This document shows positions 19,407 through 27,942 of a DNA stretch of 64,000 bases, one piece after another (within the stretch, counting starts at the first letter, position 1; each line of letters begins with the position of its first letter). The position numbers and the translations under genes were made by a program. The stretch covers positions 1,182,100-1,246,099 of the forward strand of contig WUUP01000001.1 of the NCBI GenBank assembly GCA_009833045.1, in the 5' to 3' direction. Under the pieces are notes generated by a model. That model was given only the letters and a program-made list of their open reading frames with translations, made no database searches and was not told the DNA's origin. Source of the DNA: Saprospirales bacterium GYS_P2D. Its GTDB lineage: Bacteria; Bacteroidota; Bacteroidia; Chitinophagales; Saprospiraceae.

Positions 19407-20286
19407 TCGCACGAAGCTTACCGATCAACTGTGCCCATGGTATCACGCTATCGAGATACCAGTTTTGCCAGTAGTAGTCTGATTTTGGTAATGAAAAAAA
19501 TCCTTTGATCGGTGCAGCGATGATCCTGCGTAGCGTCTTAGCAAATCCCGAAAATGTGTAATCAATAGGATAGATACTACGCCCATCCCGAGCTGTAGCA
19601 TAGGCCGCTTTGATATGCCAAGACATCTTCAGCTTATCAGAATGGACCAGATGATCTATGTAAAAATCTGGATCGTAGCCTATGCTATAGTCTTGTTCTC
19701 TTAGTTTTTGCTGGACTATATTCTCGGCGGCATAGCCGATTTTCTTTCCTTTCATCCCGATGTACTCAGGGAATCCCCCAATATGCTTGAGTGCATCTTT
19801 TTTGATGAAGATATTGCTACCCCAATTATATCCTTCTGTGAGAGTTATCCTATGTTCTGATAGTCGTGGCTTATTACCATAGTCTTCTACGAGCCATCTC
19901 GGGCGAGGGTACTTCCACCACGATCGGATATCTCCGCCGAAACAGTCATATTCTTTCGTATCTATTATTGATTTCGCTTGACGCAAAAAATCTGAAGGCA
20001 TCAAGGCATCATCATCGACGAATCCTATCCACTCACCTTTGGCTATAGCGATACCAGCATTTCGTGCTATACTGAGGCCTGGTGATGGGACTGTTATTAC
20101 TTTCCAGTTGGCTGCGAGAGAGAGATCTCTACGCAGTAGGTCGTCTTGATCTGCATAATTATTGACGATGATTAGTTCGTAGTCATCTGTAGATACACCC
20201 TCCTGTGCTCTCACAGATGAGAGGCAATCCTGGAGAATCTCCAGACGATCATAGGTACATATTACGATGCTGAGAGGTGCAGACAT
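19396..20286 (-). CDS. GT2 glycosyltransferase
   Basis: Soluble family 2 glycosyltransferase: LSIVICTYDRLEILQDCL opens the GT-A fold, SPGLSIARNAGIAIAKGEWIGFVDDDALM carries the DDD metal site, and GGFPEYIGMKGKKIGYAAENIVQQKL gives the late acidic motif. Likely involved in capsule, LPS or exopolysaccharide sugars. Its 3' end overlaps the C25 gene by 11 bp (convergent), and its start is 40 bp from the divergent GT2 at 20327, so a short shared promoter region serves both. Confidence 0.87.
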   Translation of the reverse strand: MSAPLSIVICTYDRLEILQDCLSSVRAQEGVSTDDYELIIVNNYADQDDLLRRDLSLAANWKVITVPSPGLSIARNAGIAIAKGEWIGFVDDDALMPSDFLRQAKSIIDTKEYDCFGGDIRSWWKYPRPRWLVEDYGNKPRLSEHRITLTEGYNWGSNIFIKKDALKHIGGFPEYIGMKGKKIGYAAENIVQQKLREQDYSIGYDPDFYIDHLVHSDKLKMSWHIKAAYATARDGRSIYPIDYTFSGFAKTLRRIIAAPIKGFFSLPKSDYYWQNWYLDSVIPWAQLIGKLRAITS

Positions 20287-20326
20287 TTGCTTAGCAGATC
20301 AAATAATCGCCTAAATTAGCCCTATC

Positions 20327-21145
20327 GTGCAAGTATCCGTCATCATACCCGTATATAATGCCGAGCAATGGCTGCAGCGAAGCATCAGCTCCGTCAGCTC
20401 ACATGATAGAGTCAGACAGATCATCCTCATCGATGATGGTAGCACAGACCAGAGTTTGGCTATCATGAGGAGAGCTGCAGAGCAGGATGCACGTATACTG
20501 ATCCTACAGCACCCTGATAAAGGAAATCACGGACGCAGCGCCAGCCGAAATCTTGCTATCCAACATGTCACATCGGAGTGGGTCGCTTTTTTAGATGCTG
20601 ATGATTATTACTTGGAGAATCGATTTGAGCTGCCTGATGTCGATGCCGACGGGTACTATGGGATCATCCAGTCAAACTATACTGATGCGTCGCTACAAGA
20701 TAGCATGTCGGACCATACAGGGATCACCGATAAGATTAAGCCTGATGAGCTTTATACCTATCTCACAGAGCAGGGCTCGGCCTACTTCAGTCTGATCAGC
20801 TTGACTATCAAGAAAGAAGTAATTCTCTCATTGGGTGGTTTTGATGAGTCGCTATCTGTGGGAGAAGATACAGATCTTATATGGAGATTAGCTCATCAAT
20901 ATAGGCTTTCGCCAATGAATATATCGGCGCCCATAGCGATTCGCACCGTGCATTCTCAAAATAGCTACTCTCAAAAGAATAATAACCGCTACCTCTTCTA
21001 CAGAAAATGGTGTCATCAAAAAGAGTATCCATTGAGTACAAAAGCCAAAAAGAGAATTGTAGATGCCTATAGATATTATGCTCCTTGGTATAGGAAGGTG
21101 TCACTTTATGTGAAGAAAATATTTAGCGATAGCAGTCAGCGATAA
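20327..21145 (+). CDS. GT2 glycosyltransferase (GTG start)
   Basis: Family 2 glycosyltransferase of 272 residues: VSVIIPVYNAEQWLQRSI, LIDDGSTDQSLAIM, SASRNLAIQHVTSEWVAFLDADD and GGFDESLSVGEDTDLIWRL are the usual nucleotide-sugar, DxD and ED motifs. The GTG at 20327 sets the domain edge exactly at the first beta strand, so I keep it. The 3' end overlaps the convergent GT4 gene by 23 bp. Divergent partner at 20286. Substrate unknown. Confidence 0.87.
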   Translation: MQVSVIIPVYNAEQWLQRSISSVSSHDRVRQIILIDDGSTDQSLAIMRRAAEQDARILILQHPDKGNHGRSASRNLAIQHVTSEWVAFLDADDYYLENRFELPDVDADGYYGIIQSNYTDASLQDSMSDHTGITDKIKPDELYTYLTEQGSAYFSLISLTIKKEVILSLGGFDESLSVGEDTDLIWRLAHQYRLSPMNISAPIAIRTVHSQNSYSQKNNNRYLFYRKWCHQKEYPLSTKAKKRIVDAYRYYAPWYRKVSLYVKKIFSDSSQR

Positions 21146-22211
21146 AAAATTCTACAGAGTACTTCCCTGCCGCATGTCTTCTGATATGCTCTGGGTCGTA
21201 TTTGTACTGATCTTTTTGAAATAGATTCATTGCCTCTTTAAAAGCTTCTACATTTATTGCCTCCACCAATATTCCAGTCTCTGGTGTGATGATATCTTGT
21301 GATCCTCCATTCTGGTAAGCAATGACTGGCAGACCAGAGGCCATAGCCTCGATGAGTGTGATCCCAAAAGTCTCTGCTCTACTCGGATGTAGTAATACGT
21401 CATGCTGTGATAGCTCATTGGCCACTTCTTCTTGGCACAAAGGTCCCAAAAAGTGAATTCGATCTTTCATTCCATATTGTCTCACAAGATTTTCTAACGA
21501 GGCTCGCTCTGGCCCATCACCTATGATCGTCAGTGTATATGCAGGAAGATTGACCATTGCTTTCACAATATGGTTAATTTGTTTTCGCTCGATCAGACTA
21601 CCTATCGTGATGGCACGGATTTGATCAGTTGTTTCTTTGGGCTGTAGCCTGAATAAATCAAAATCAATGAAGTTTGGGACTATATCTATTTTTCTCTGAT
21701 GGATCTCCTCCAGTGCATCTCGCAGACCTGATCCCACGGCAAAAACTCTCTGCGCATTCTGTAGTCCGATCTCAGCGATCTCTCTATGCGCCGCAGCGAT
21801 ACTCCCATCGATGAATCCAGAATAATGCTCTGTATAATAAAACGGTATGTCATATCGGTCCTTGATATAGGCCGCTATCCATGCTGCCAGATACACATGG
21901 GCATGGATGAGGTCAGGGAGCCCATAGGTATTGATATAGTTTTCTATATGATGGATGTATAGCTTTCTCCAGGCTATTAGTCCAGCCTTATTATTTCTTG
22001 GGATTGACCATTTGTTGATGAGATAGTCTATGCCATTTTTATACTGGTTTACTATTGCTTCTTTTTGATTTCGCTTGACATTATAGACACTTATATCGGC
22101 ATATGCGACATCGACATTGATACCTGCTTCACGTAGTAGTTTGACCTGATATTTTACAAAATCACCATTATCGGGAGAGCGCTCAGAAGGATACCACGCT
22201 GGGAGGATCAA
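21123..22211 (-). CDS. GT4 glycosyltransferase; N-terminus probably longer
   Basis: Group 1 (GT4) retaining glycosyltransferase: LPAWYPSERSPDNGDFVKYQ, DLIHAHVYLAAWIA, AITIGSLIERKQ, IGDGPERASLENLV and LHPSRAETFGITLIEAMASGLPVIA. The only standard start in frame is the TTG at 22211, which cuts off KKILI, the first strand of the Rossmann fold. In-frame codons back to a TGA at 22242-22244 encode KKKIVDPKKI. An ATG at 22243-22245 is out of frame by one base, separated by a run of six A's; with five A's the protein would begin MKKKIVDPKKILILPAWYPS. So either a homopolymer indel, slippage, or a real TTG start applies here. Confidence 0.85.
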   Translation of the reverse strand: MILPAWYPSERSPDNGDFVKYQVKLLREAGINVDVAYADISVYNVKRNQKEAIVNQYKNGIDYLINKWSIPRNNKAGLIAWRKLYIHHIENYINTYGLPDLIHAHVYLAAWIAAYIKDRYDIPFYYTEHYSGFIDGSIAAAHREIAEIGLQNAQRVFAVGSGLRDALEEIHQRKIDIVPNFIDFDLFRLQPKETTDQIRAITIGSLIERKQINHIVKAMVNLPAYTLTIIGDGPERASLENLVRQYGMKDRIHFLGPLCQEEVANELSQHDVLLHPSRAETFGITLIEAMASGLPVIAYQNGGSQDIITPETGILVEAINVEAFKEAMNLFQKDQYKYDPEHIRRHAAGKYSVEFFIADCYR

Positions 22212-22369
22212 TATTTTCTTGGGATCTACTATTTTCTTTTTTCATGCTAAGATATTTCATCTGGTACAGACTCGTTGATCATTGTATAGACTCTTAGGTC
22301 TGTGGCAGATCATTGTCTATATTGTTCGGATATTGATTTGCCTTTTTTTAACAATAATCATACGACACT

Positions 22370-23194
22370 TTGATCGGCATCTCTATCATCATACCTCATC
22401 TCGATCAAGCGGATCTTCTACGAGCCTGTCTCGATAGTATCGCTGATCAGGTATGTGATACTCCCTACGAAGTGATCATCCTAGATGGCAGTCGGCTGAA
22501 AATAACGGCCTATGAGTATGATATGGATATAATATGGATATCTACTGATGTCCACAATCCCTATGTATCACGAAATCTGGGCATCGAAGCCTGTAGCTAT
22601 GAGTATATCATACTCCTCGATGCGGCCTGTCGTCTTTTACCAGGATATCTCCGTACAGCTTTGCGGACACTCCAAGAACATCACATAGCTGCTGGGCGAT
22701 TTTCTGTAGTACCAAATAGTGATAGGATCAGTGCGCTGGTACATCCAATACTATATCTGAATAATCAAAAAAATACGATGAAAGGATATGGTGTACCAGC
22801 AGGCAATCTTTTAGTAAGGAAAAGTCTTTTTGATGAAATAGGGCCTTTCGATACAGAGTCCGTCTCTGGCAATGATATATCCTGGACTCGACTCGCTCTG
22901 TCTAAAGGATATGACATCCAATATGCAGAAGACTGTGCTGTGACATATCCAGGCCATAGCTATCGTACACTTTTGACAAAAGTGAAAAAATTCGCTCTAG
23001 GGTCTCGACTTCAATCTGGAAAGCACAGTACATTATTCTCTCAAAAGAAAACTTGGCGTTCTTTTGCTCCGATGCATCCTAATATTTTTAGTGAAGCCCT
23101 GAGGTATCGTAATATACAGCTGTCTTGGTGGAGAAAGTGGTGGCTCTACCTATTAGTCTGGAGAGTGAAGATGATGTATGCTCGGTATAGTTAG
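22370..23194 (+). CDS. GT2 glycosyltransferase (TTG start)
   Basis: Family 2 glycosyltransferase, 274 residues. GISIIIPHLDQADLLRACLDSI is the N-terminal motif; SRNLGIEACSYEYIILLDAACRLLPG replaces the usual DxD with DAA, and GPFDTESVSGNDISWTRLAL holds the late acidic motif. The TTG at 22370 is the only standard start after the upstream in-frame TAA (22355-22357) and places the first strand correctly. The altered metal site (D-A-A) may mean changed or reduced catalysis, though GT2 proteins tolerate variants here. It ends 22 bp from the convergent GHMP kinase gene. Confidence 0.8.
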   Translation: MIGISIIIPHLDQADLLRACLDSIADQVCDTPYEVIILDGSRLKITAYEYDMDIIWISTDVHNPYVSRNLGIEACSYEYIILLDAACRLLPGYLRTALRTLQEHHIAAGRFSVVPNSDRISALVHPILYLNNQKNTMKGYGVPAGNLLVRKSLFDEIGPFDTESVSGNDISWTRLALSKGYDIQYAEDCAVTYPGHSYRTLLTKVKKFALGSRLQSGKHSTLFSQKKTWRSFAPMHPNIFSEALRYRNIQLSWWRKWWLYLLVWRVKMMYARYS

Positions 23195-23215
23195 GGAAAA
23201 GCACGCCCTACCAAC

Positions 23216-24163
23216 TTACGATGTCACGTTGACATTAGTCGGGGTGTAGATCATTTCGTCGTATGCTCTGAGGGTATCATATCCCTTAGCAGAGAAATAG
23301 GTCTCTATCTCTACTCTTGAGGCATCAGATACGATCATAGCGAAATCTCCACCCCAAGCTCCTAATGACTTGATAGATCCAAAGAAATCTGAGAATCGCT
23401 GATCTTTTACTTTCTCAAGGCCAATCTCTGTAGATAATAGATCTTCGTGGGCATCGACCAGTGTCTTAAAGTCCAAGTAGCTCTTAGCTTCTATAGCCAG
23501 ATCCGTGAGTTCAGTCACTTTCTTAGCTAATTCTTTACGTTTCTTCACACTTTTGGAGTAGTGTGATATTGCCACCTGACTACTCTGCTTATTACCCAAA
23601 TGTAGAAAGTAGAGCTTATCTGTGAAAGAAGGATCAAAATCAATCTCCGAAAAACTAAGTTCCTCCTCCTTGAGCTGATAGACTACAGGGCTCTCTGCCT
23701 CTGCACAGGCTATATCATAACCACTACCTGATGATACGTAAAAATGTAGATGAAACGGATTGACCTCTGCCCAATTAGCGACATTATTGATGATCGTAGA
23801 GCTTGACCCAAGTCCCCACTCTCGTGGAAATTCCAATCTACTAATGGCTTTAAATCCGTTCCACTTATTTAAAAATTCGGTATTGTATCGGACGGCCCCT
23901 TTCAATAGTTTTTGTACAAACTTGGATGTCGCTTGATCAGAAGTGCGAATGGACGAGAAGTCATATAGAGATATCTGAGCCTCAAACCACAATTCATTAT
24001 TGTGATCATAGCACTCCCAGATGAGATCAGATCCTCGATGAGGTTTGATCTGTAGTGACTGTCCTTGACGACATGGTATAGCTAAGGCCTTGGCGCCATC
24101 GAGTACGGCATATTCTCCGAAGAGCAATAACTTCCCTTGACTATGAAACTTCTTACTTGGCAC
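23216..24163 (-). CDS. GYDIA-family GHMP kinase
   Basis: Small-molecule kinase of the GHMP superfamily, the Bacteroidota group named for its GYDIA motif (SGSGYDIACAEAESP). The ATP-binding motif EWGLGSSSTIINNVANW and the N-terminal GKLLLFGEYAVLDGA are those of mevalonate/phosphomevalonate kinases. The start is GTG. It lies 95 bp downstream of the HMG-CoA reductase gene, on the same strand, and is therefore likely to phosphorylate an intermediate of the mevalonate route; its exact substrate is unproven. The more ordinary mevalonate kinase and diphosphomevalonate decarboxylase are not in the window. Confidence 0.8.
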   Translation of the reverse strand: MPSKKFHSQGKLLLFGEYAVLDGAKALAIPCRQGQSLQIKPHRGSDLIWECYDHNNELWFEAQISLYDFSSIRTSDQATSKFVQKLLKGAVRYNTEFLNKWNGFKAISRLEFPREWGLGSSSTIINNVANWAEVNPFHLHFYVSSGSGYDIACAEAESPVVYQLKEEELSFSEIDFDPSFTDKLYFLHLGNKQSSQVAISHYSKSVKKRKELAKKVTELTDLAIEAKSYLDFKTLVDAHEDLLSTEIGLEKVKDQRFSDFFGSIKSLGAWGGDFAMIVSDASRVEIETYFSAKGYDTLRAYDEMIYTPTNVNVTS

Positions 24164-24258
24164 CAGATAATATTAATAGTGGTCGAAGATAGAAATATCT
24201 ATCATACATGAGAATAAATTCAATATGAATTCTTCTCTTTTTCTGTTATGCTCGTGAT

Positions 24259-25584
24259 TTAGGCCTTTTTGGTATTTCTCAGCGTATCGATAAACTCCTT
24301 GACAGAGCGGTGAGATACGATCTTATTACTGAAATGCTCTACCGCCAATTTGAATTCTTGCTCAGTCGCTTTCAGCTGATTGAGTACATTAGATAGGTGC
24401 ATTTTCATATGCCCTTTTTGGATACCGGTAGTCACGAGCGATCGGACAGCAGCAAAATTTTGCGCCAAGCCTACTGCCGCTATGATCTGCATGAGCTCCT
24501 GAGCATTAGGATTGCCCAGCATCTCCAGTGATCGCTTGGCCATCGGATGCAGTTTAGTGAGTCCTCCGACCGTACCCAGCGCTAATGGCACGTCCATATA
24601 AAAATGGAAAATATCATCCTCGATCAGACAGTGAGACAGACTGCGATACTGTCCATCTCGACTCGCATAGGTATGACCTGCAGCCTCGATAGCTCTAAAG
24701 TCATTGCCCGTAGCTAATACTACTGAGTCGATACCATTATAGATTCCTTTGTTATGCGTGGTGGCACGATATGGATCTATCTCCGCTATACGTACTGCCT
24801 GAGCAAATTTCTCTGCAAACTGTCTTGGTGTGACACCGCCTTTAATCGGGCCGAGATCTGCTATTGGACAGGATACGCTGGCTCTGACTACACACTCCGG
24901 TGTATAGTTGGACAGGATACACATGATCGTCTCAAAATAATAGAGCCCGCTAAACTCCTCCTTGACCTTTGACTCAAAAAGTGTGGAAAACTCCTCCAGT
25001 ATTGTATTGATGAAATTAGCTCCCATCGAGTCGCAGGTGTCGAATGTCATCTGGATCTGATAGTATCCAGGCTCCTCAGGGAAGTCTCTCACCTCCGATC
25101 CCAAGATGCCTCCACCTCGCTTCTCCATATTCTCTGTATATGGTTTAAGCTTCTTTTCAAAGTAGGCTTTGTGCTTTTCAAGGACATACTCGATACGGCT
25201 TTTCTCTCCAGAGAAATTAAAATGAAACTGACCTATCTTCTTGACGCCGAGCACCGTAGATGTGAATCCTCCACGGGACATCCAGTACTTAGCAGCACTG
25301 CTGGCCGCTGCTACGACAGAGCTCTCCTCGATCACCATCGGCACGCAGTAAGGCTGCCCATTTATCACGAAATTTGGTGCTACGCTGAATGGCATGGTGA
25401 AATTGGAGATGGTATTCTCACTGAATCCATCGAGGACTTTTTGCTGCTCTTCGTTCTTTAGCCAGTAGCTCGTCATCTCTCGCATGACATTCTCTGGATC
25501 TTTGAAGAAATTCTCCACGATCCATTTGATCTTACCTCTTTTACTCAGCTTAGAAAACCCCGATATTGTCTTATCTCCTTTCAT
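24259..25584 (-). CDS. mvaA: HMG-CoA reductase, class II
   Basis: Hydroxymethylglutaryl-CoA reductase, which makes mevalonate from HMG-CoA (or runs in reverse in degradative organisms). Conserved pieces: ENTISNFTMPFSVAPNF, VPMVIEESSVVAAASSAAKYW, the THNKGIYNGIDSVVLATGND segment with catalytic Lys and Asp, and near the C-terminus AAVGLAQNFAAVRSL followed by GIQKGHMKMH with the catalytic His. These fit the class II (bacterial/MvaA) form; 441 residues and no membrane segments. It starts 3 bp after the type 2 IPP isomerase gene, which argues for a biosynthetic mevalonate operon. Confidence 0.92.
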   Translation of the reverse strand: MKGDKTISGFSKLSKRGKIKWIVENFFKDPENVMREMTSYWLKNEEQQKVLDGFSENTISNFTMPFSVAPNFVINGQPYCVPMVIEESSVVAAASSAAKYWMSRGGFTSTVLGVKKIGQFHFNFSGEKSRIEYVLEKHKAYFEKKLKPYTENMEKRGGGILGSEVRDFPEEPGYYQIQMTFDTCDSMGANFINTILEEFSTLFESKVKEEFSGLYYFETIMCILSNYTPECVVRASVSCPIADLGPIKGGVTPRQFAEKFAQAVRIAEIDPYRATTHNKGIYNGIDSVVLATGNDFRAIEAAGHTYASRDGQYRSLSHCLIEDDIFHFYMDVPLALGTVGGLTKLHPMAKRSLEMLGNPNAQELMQIIAAVGLAQNFAAVRSLVTTGIQKGHMKMHLSNVLNQLKATEQEFKLAVEHFSNKIVSHRSVKEFIDTLRNTKKA

Positions 25585-25587
25585 TGA

Positions 25588-26592
25588 TTATCCTTTCAGC
25601 GTCAGATACCTGGTGGCAAATTTATATCCTTTTATTTGTTGCTCGACATAGTAGGCCAGCGTCTCATAGTCTCCCTGAGCATGCTTCAGAAATCCCGAAG
25701 CCTGACCATATACCGAGTTATAGGACATCTTTTGATTGTAATAATACCCATCAAGATAGTCCTTTATTCCTCCCGAAAGAATAAAAGCTGGATACTCCGA
25801 GCGGATATCTGCAGGATCTATAGCCTCTACATAGCCGATCATCTGGTCTATCGTATGCCCTACATAGCAGAGCGGATCTATCTCATCCGTGCGAGGATCA
25901 CGTAGATTTTCGAGCTTAGCAAAATTAGTCCCTCCAAACGCTGCAAACTCGATCGCATCTATAGACAGCTCCAATAGGGCACGCAGACTTGCCGGTCCCA
26001 TCCCTTGACCAACCTCTTTGACGATGATCGATGTATCTACATGATCGATGACTCGCTGTATGGCTTGGAGAGGGCTGTAGCCCAATATTTCATCTCCTTC
26101 TGGCTGTAGCCACTCCTGTGTAGGATTGACATGGATGATTAGGCCGTCTGTCTCAAGTTTGGCCAGCATCTCATTGATCAGATGGAGCCTGTCCGAGATG
26201 ATGAGTTCATTGATCTGAGCGATGCCGAGATTAGCATAAAATGGCTGATCACCCAAGAGTGGTCGAAGCTGAAAGTCTTCTAAATACTCATCACTCTCCA
26301 AAAGCACTCTACATGATCCCAGTCCCATACTGAGGCCAAAGTCTCCACAGGCTTTAGCCAGATTTTGATTGATATGTCGAGCAGGACCAGTGCCTCCTGT
26401 CATGCTCGATATCCATATCGGTGCTCGCAGTTCTTTTTTTAAGAAGTATTGACTGATATCCATATCCGCTGTAGGATGCTGACTCAGCAATGGCTCATAG
26501 TAAAATCGCTCATCAATGTCTCTCCGCTCTGTCCTGGATGCCATAGCCAGCTGGATATGGTCTTTCTTTCGCTCTGCCTGTAGATCAGTCAC
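25588..26592 (-). CDS. fni: Type 2 isopentenyl-diphosphate isomerase
   Basis: FMN- and NADPH-dependent isomerase interconverting IPP and DMAPP. Visible motifs: KKDHIQLAM near the N-terminus, APIWISSMTGGTGPARHINQNLA, the flavin-binding MGLGSCR and VKEVGQGMGP, EFAAFGGTNFAKLE and a C-terminal SGGIKD. Its 334 residues match the family. Starts at GTG (26592). First gene of the minus-strand run fni-mvaA-GHMP kinase. Organisms using this isomerase commonly use the mevalonate route, consistent with its neighbours. Confidence 0.92.
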   Translation of the reverse strand: MTDLQAERKKDHIQLAMASRTERRDIDERFYYEPLLSQHPTADMDISQYFLKKELRAPIWISSMTGGTGPARHINQNLAKACGDFGLSMGLGSCRVLLESDEYLEDFQLRPLLGDQPFYANLGIAQINELIISDRLHLINEMLAKLETDGLIIHVNPTQEWLQPEGDEILGYSPLQAIQRVIDHVDTSIIVKEVGQGMGPASLRALLELSIDAIEFAAFGGTNFAKLENLRDPRTDEIDPLCYVGHTIDQMIGYVEAIDPADIRSEYPAFILSGGIKDYLDGYYYNQKMSYNSVYGQASGFLKHAQGDYETLAYYVEQQIKGYKFATRYLTLKG

Positions 26593-26706
26593 ACAAATCT
26601 TATTCTGATGTTAAAACCTTAACAAAAATACTAATCCTAAGTTGCATAGCGTTTTTTGCCTCGAAGACGTATTTCGTATCACATATTTCGACTTAGACCA
26701 TACCCC

Positions 26707-27849
26707 ATGACAAAAGCCATCTTTTTTAGCGCCATCGCATTGCTCTCATCACTTCATCTATCTGCTCAGGTATCTCGAGCTGCTGCCCAGCACTACAATG
26801 AAGCAGTACTACTCATCAAGGAGAATAAACATAATGAGGCGATCGATGCATATACATTGGCTATAGCCGAACAAAGAGACTACGAGAAAGCCTACTATAA
26901 TAGAGCTAAAAGCTTCCTCAAGCTCAATAACCTCAAGTTGGCGCTAAAGGATTTTGACCAAGCCACTCGTATCAATCCCGATAATGCTCGGGCCTATATG
27001 TACATGGGCTACATCCACATGAAGCAGAAAAACTATCCTGCTGCCATCAGCAACTATAATAAGACACTGGCCAAGGATCCAAGCCTGACAGAGGTGTATC
27101 CTAATCGGGCGATCGCATACATGAAAGAAGGAAAAATGAAAAATGCGGTCAAAGACTTCTCCAGTATCCTCGCTGAGGATCCGAATAACCATAAAGTGCG
27201 ATATAATCGGGCGATCTGCTATGCTCGCCTCGATCAGGATGACAAACTCCTCGAAGACTATAGCACACTCATCCAAGCTGACTACAAGCCTGAAGTCTGT
27301 CGCAAAGAGCGAGCTAAACTATTCATCGGTCAAGAAAACTATGAAGATGCTATCACAGATCTCAATGCTATCGCTGCAGGTAGCCAAGATCATGAGCTCT
27401 ACTACCTCCGTGGTATCAGCTACCTCAAGACAGATAATGTCGAGGCTGCACATGCAGACTTCGTCAGTGCCTATGAACTCAATCCTGAGTACAATGCCAC
27501 CCTACAAAATCTGGCTTACACGAGCTTCAAACTGAAGGACTATGACATGGCTGCAAAAAGCTACTCCAATCTACTCACTGCTACTCCAACTGATCAAAAC
27601 CTACGACTCAATCGAGGCCTGAGCCTACTGCAACTCGAAAAATACGAGCAAGCACATAAAGACTTCTCAATGGTACTCGAGGCAGACCCAGAGATGGCCA
27701 TCGCCTACTACAATCGTGCAAACGCCGCCATCGGTATGGACCAAAAGGCAGAGGCCTGTACTGACATGCGCCAAGCTGCTAAACTCGGCTACCAAGAAGC
27801 ATTCAATCACATCGCTTGGCTATGTAATACAGATACGGCTGGGAGGTAG
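26707..27849 (+). CDS. Exported TPR-repeat protein
   Basis: Protein built almost wholly of tetratricopeptide repeats (about ten, residues 25-370) after a signal peptide (MTKAIFFSAIALLSSLHLSAQ). I chose the ATG at 26707 rather than 26656 because it begins directly with the signal sequence. Repeats such as ARAYMYMGYIHMKQKNYPAAISNYNKTLAKDP are canonical. Probably periplasmic, acting as a protein-protein scaffold; no enzymatic domain is present. It is divergent from the isoprenoid cluster and marks the left edge of an AT-richer segment. Confidence 0.85.
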   Translation: MTKAIFFSAIALLSSLHLSAQVSRAAAQHYNEAVLLIKENKHNEAIDAYTLAIAEQRDYEKAYYNRAKSFLKLNNLKLALKDFDQATRINPDNARAYMYMGYIHMKQKNYPAAISNYNKTLAKDPSLTEVYPNRAIAYMKEGKMKNAVKDFSSILAEDPNNHKVRYNRAICYARLDQDDKLLEDYSTLIQADYKPEVCRKERAKLFIGQENYEDAITDLNAIAAGSQDHELYYLRGISYLKTDNVEAAHADFVSAYELNPEYNATLQNLAYTSFKLKDYDMAAKSYSNLLTATPTDQNLRLNRGLSLLQLEKYEQAHKDFSMVLEADPEMAIAYYNRANAAIGMDQKAEACTDMRQAAKLGYQEAFNHIAWLCNTDTAGR

Positions 27850-27942
27850 ATCGAATTAGTGTGAGGCTTCTGGGATGCACTGAAAAATTGCTGTTAAGTT
27901 TTTAGCTTTAGCTTAATCCAATTTTAATATCTTTCTCTACTC

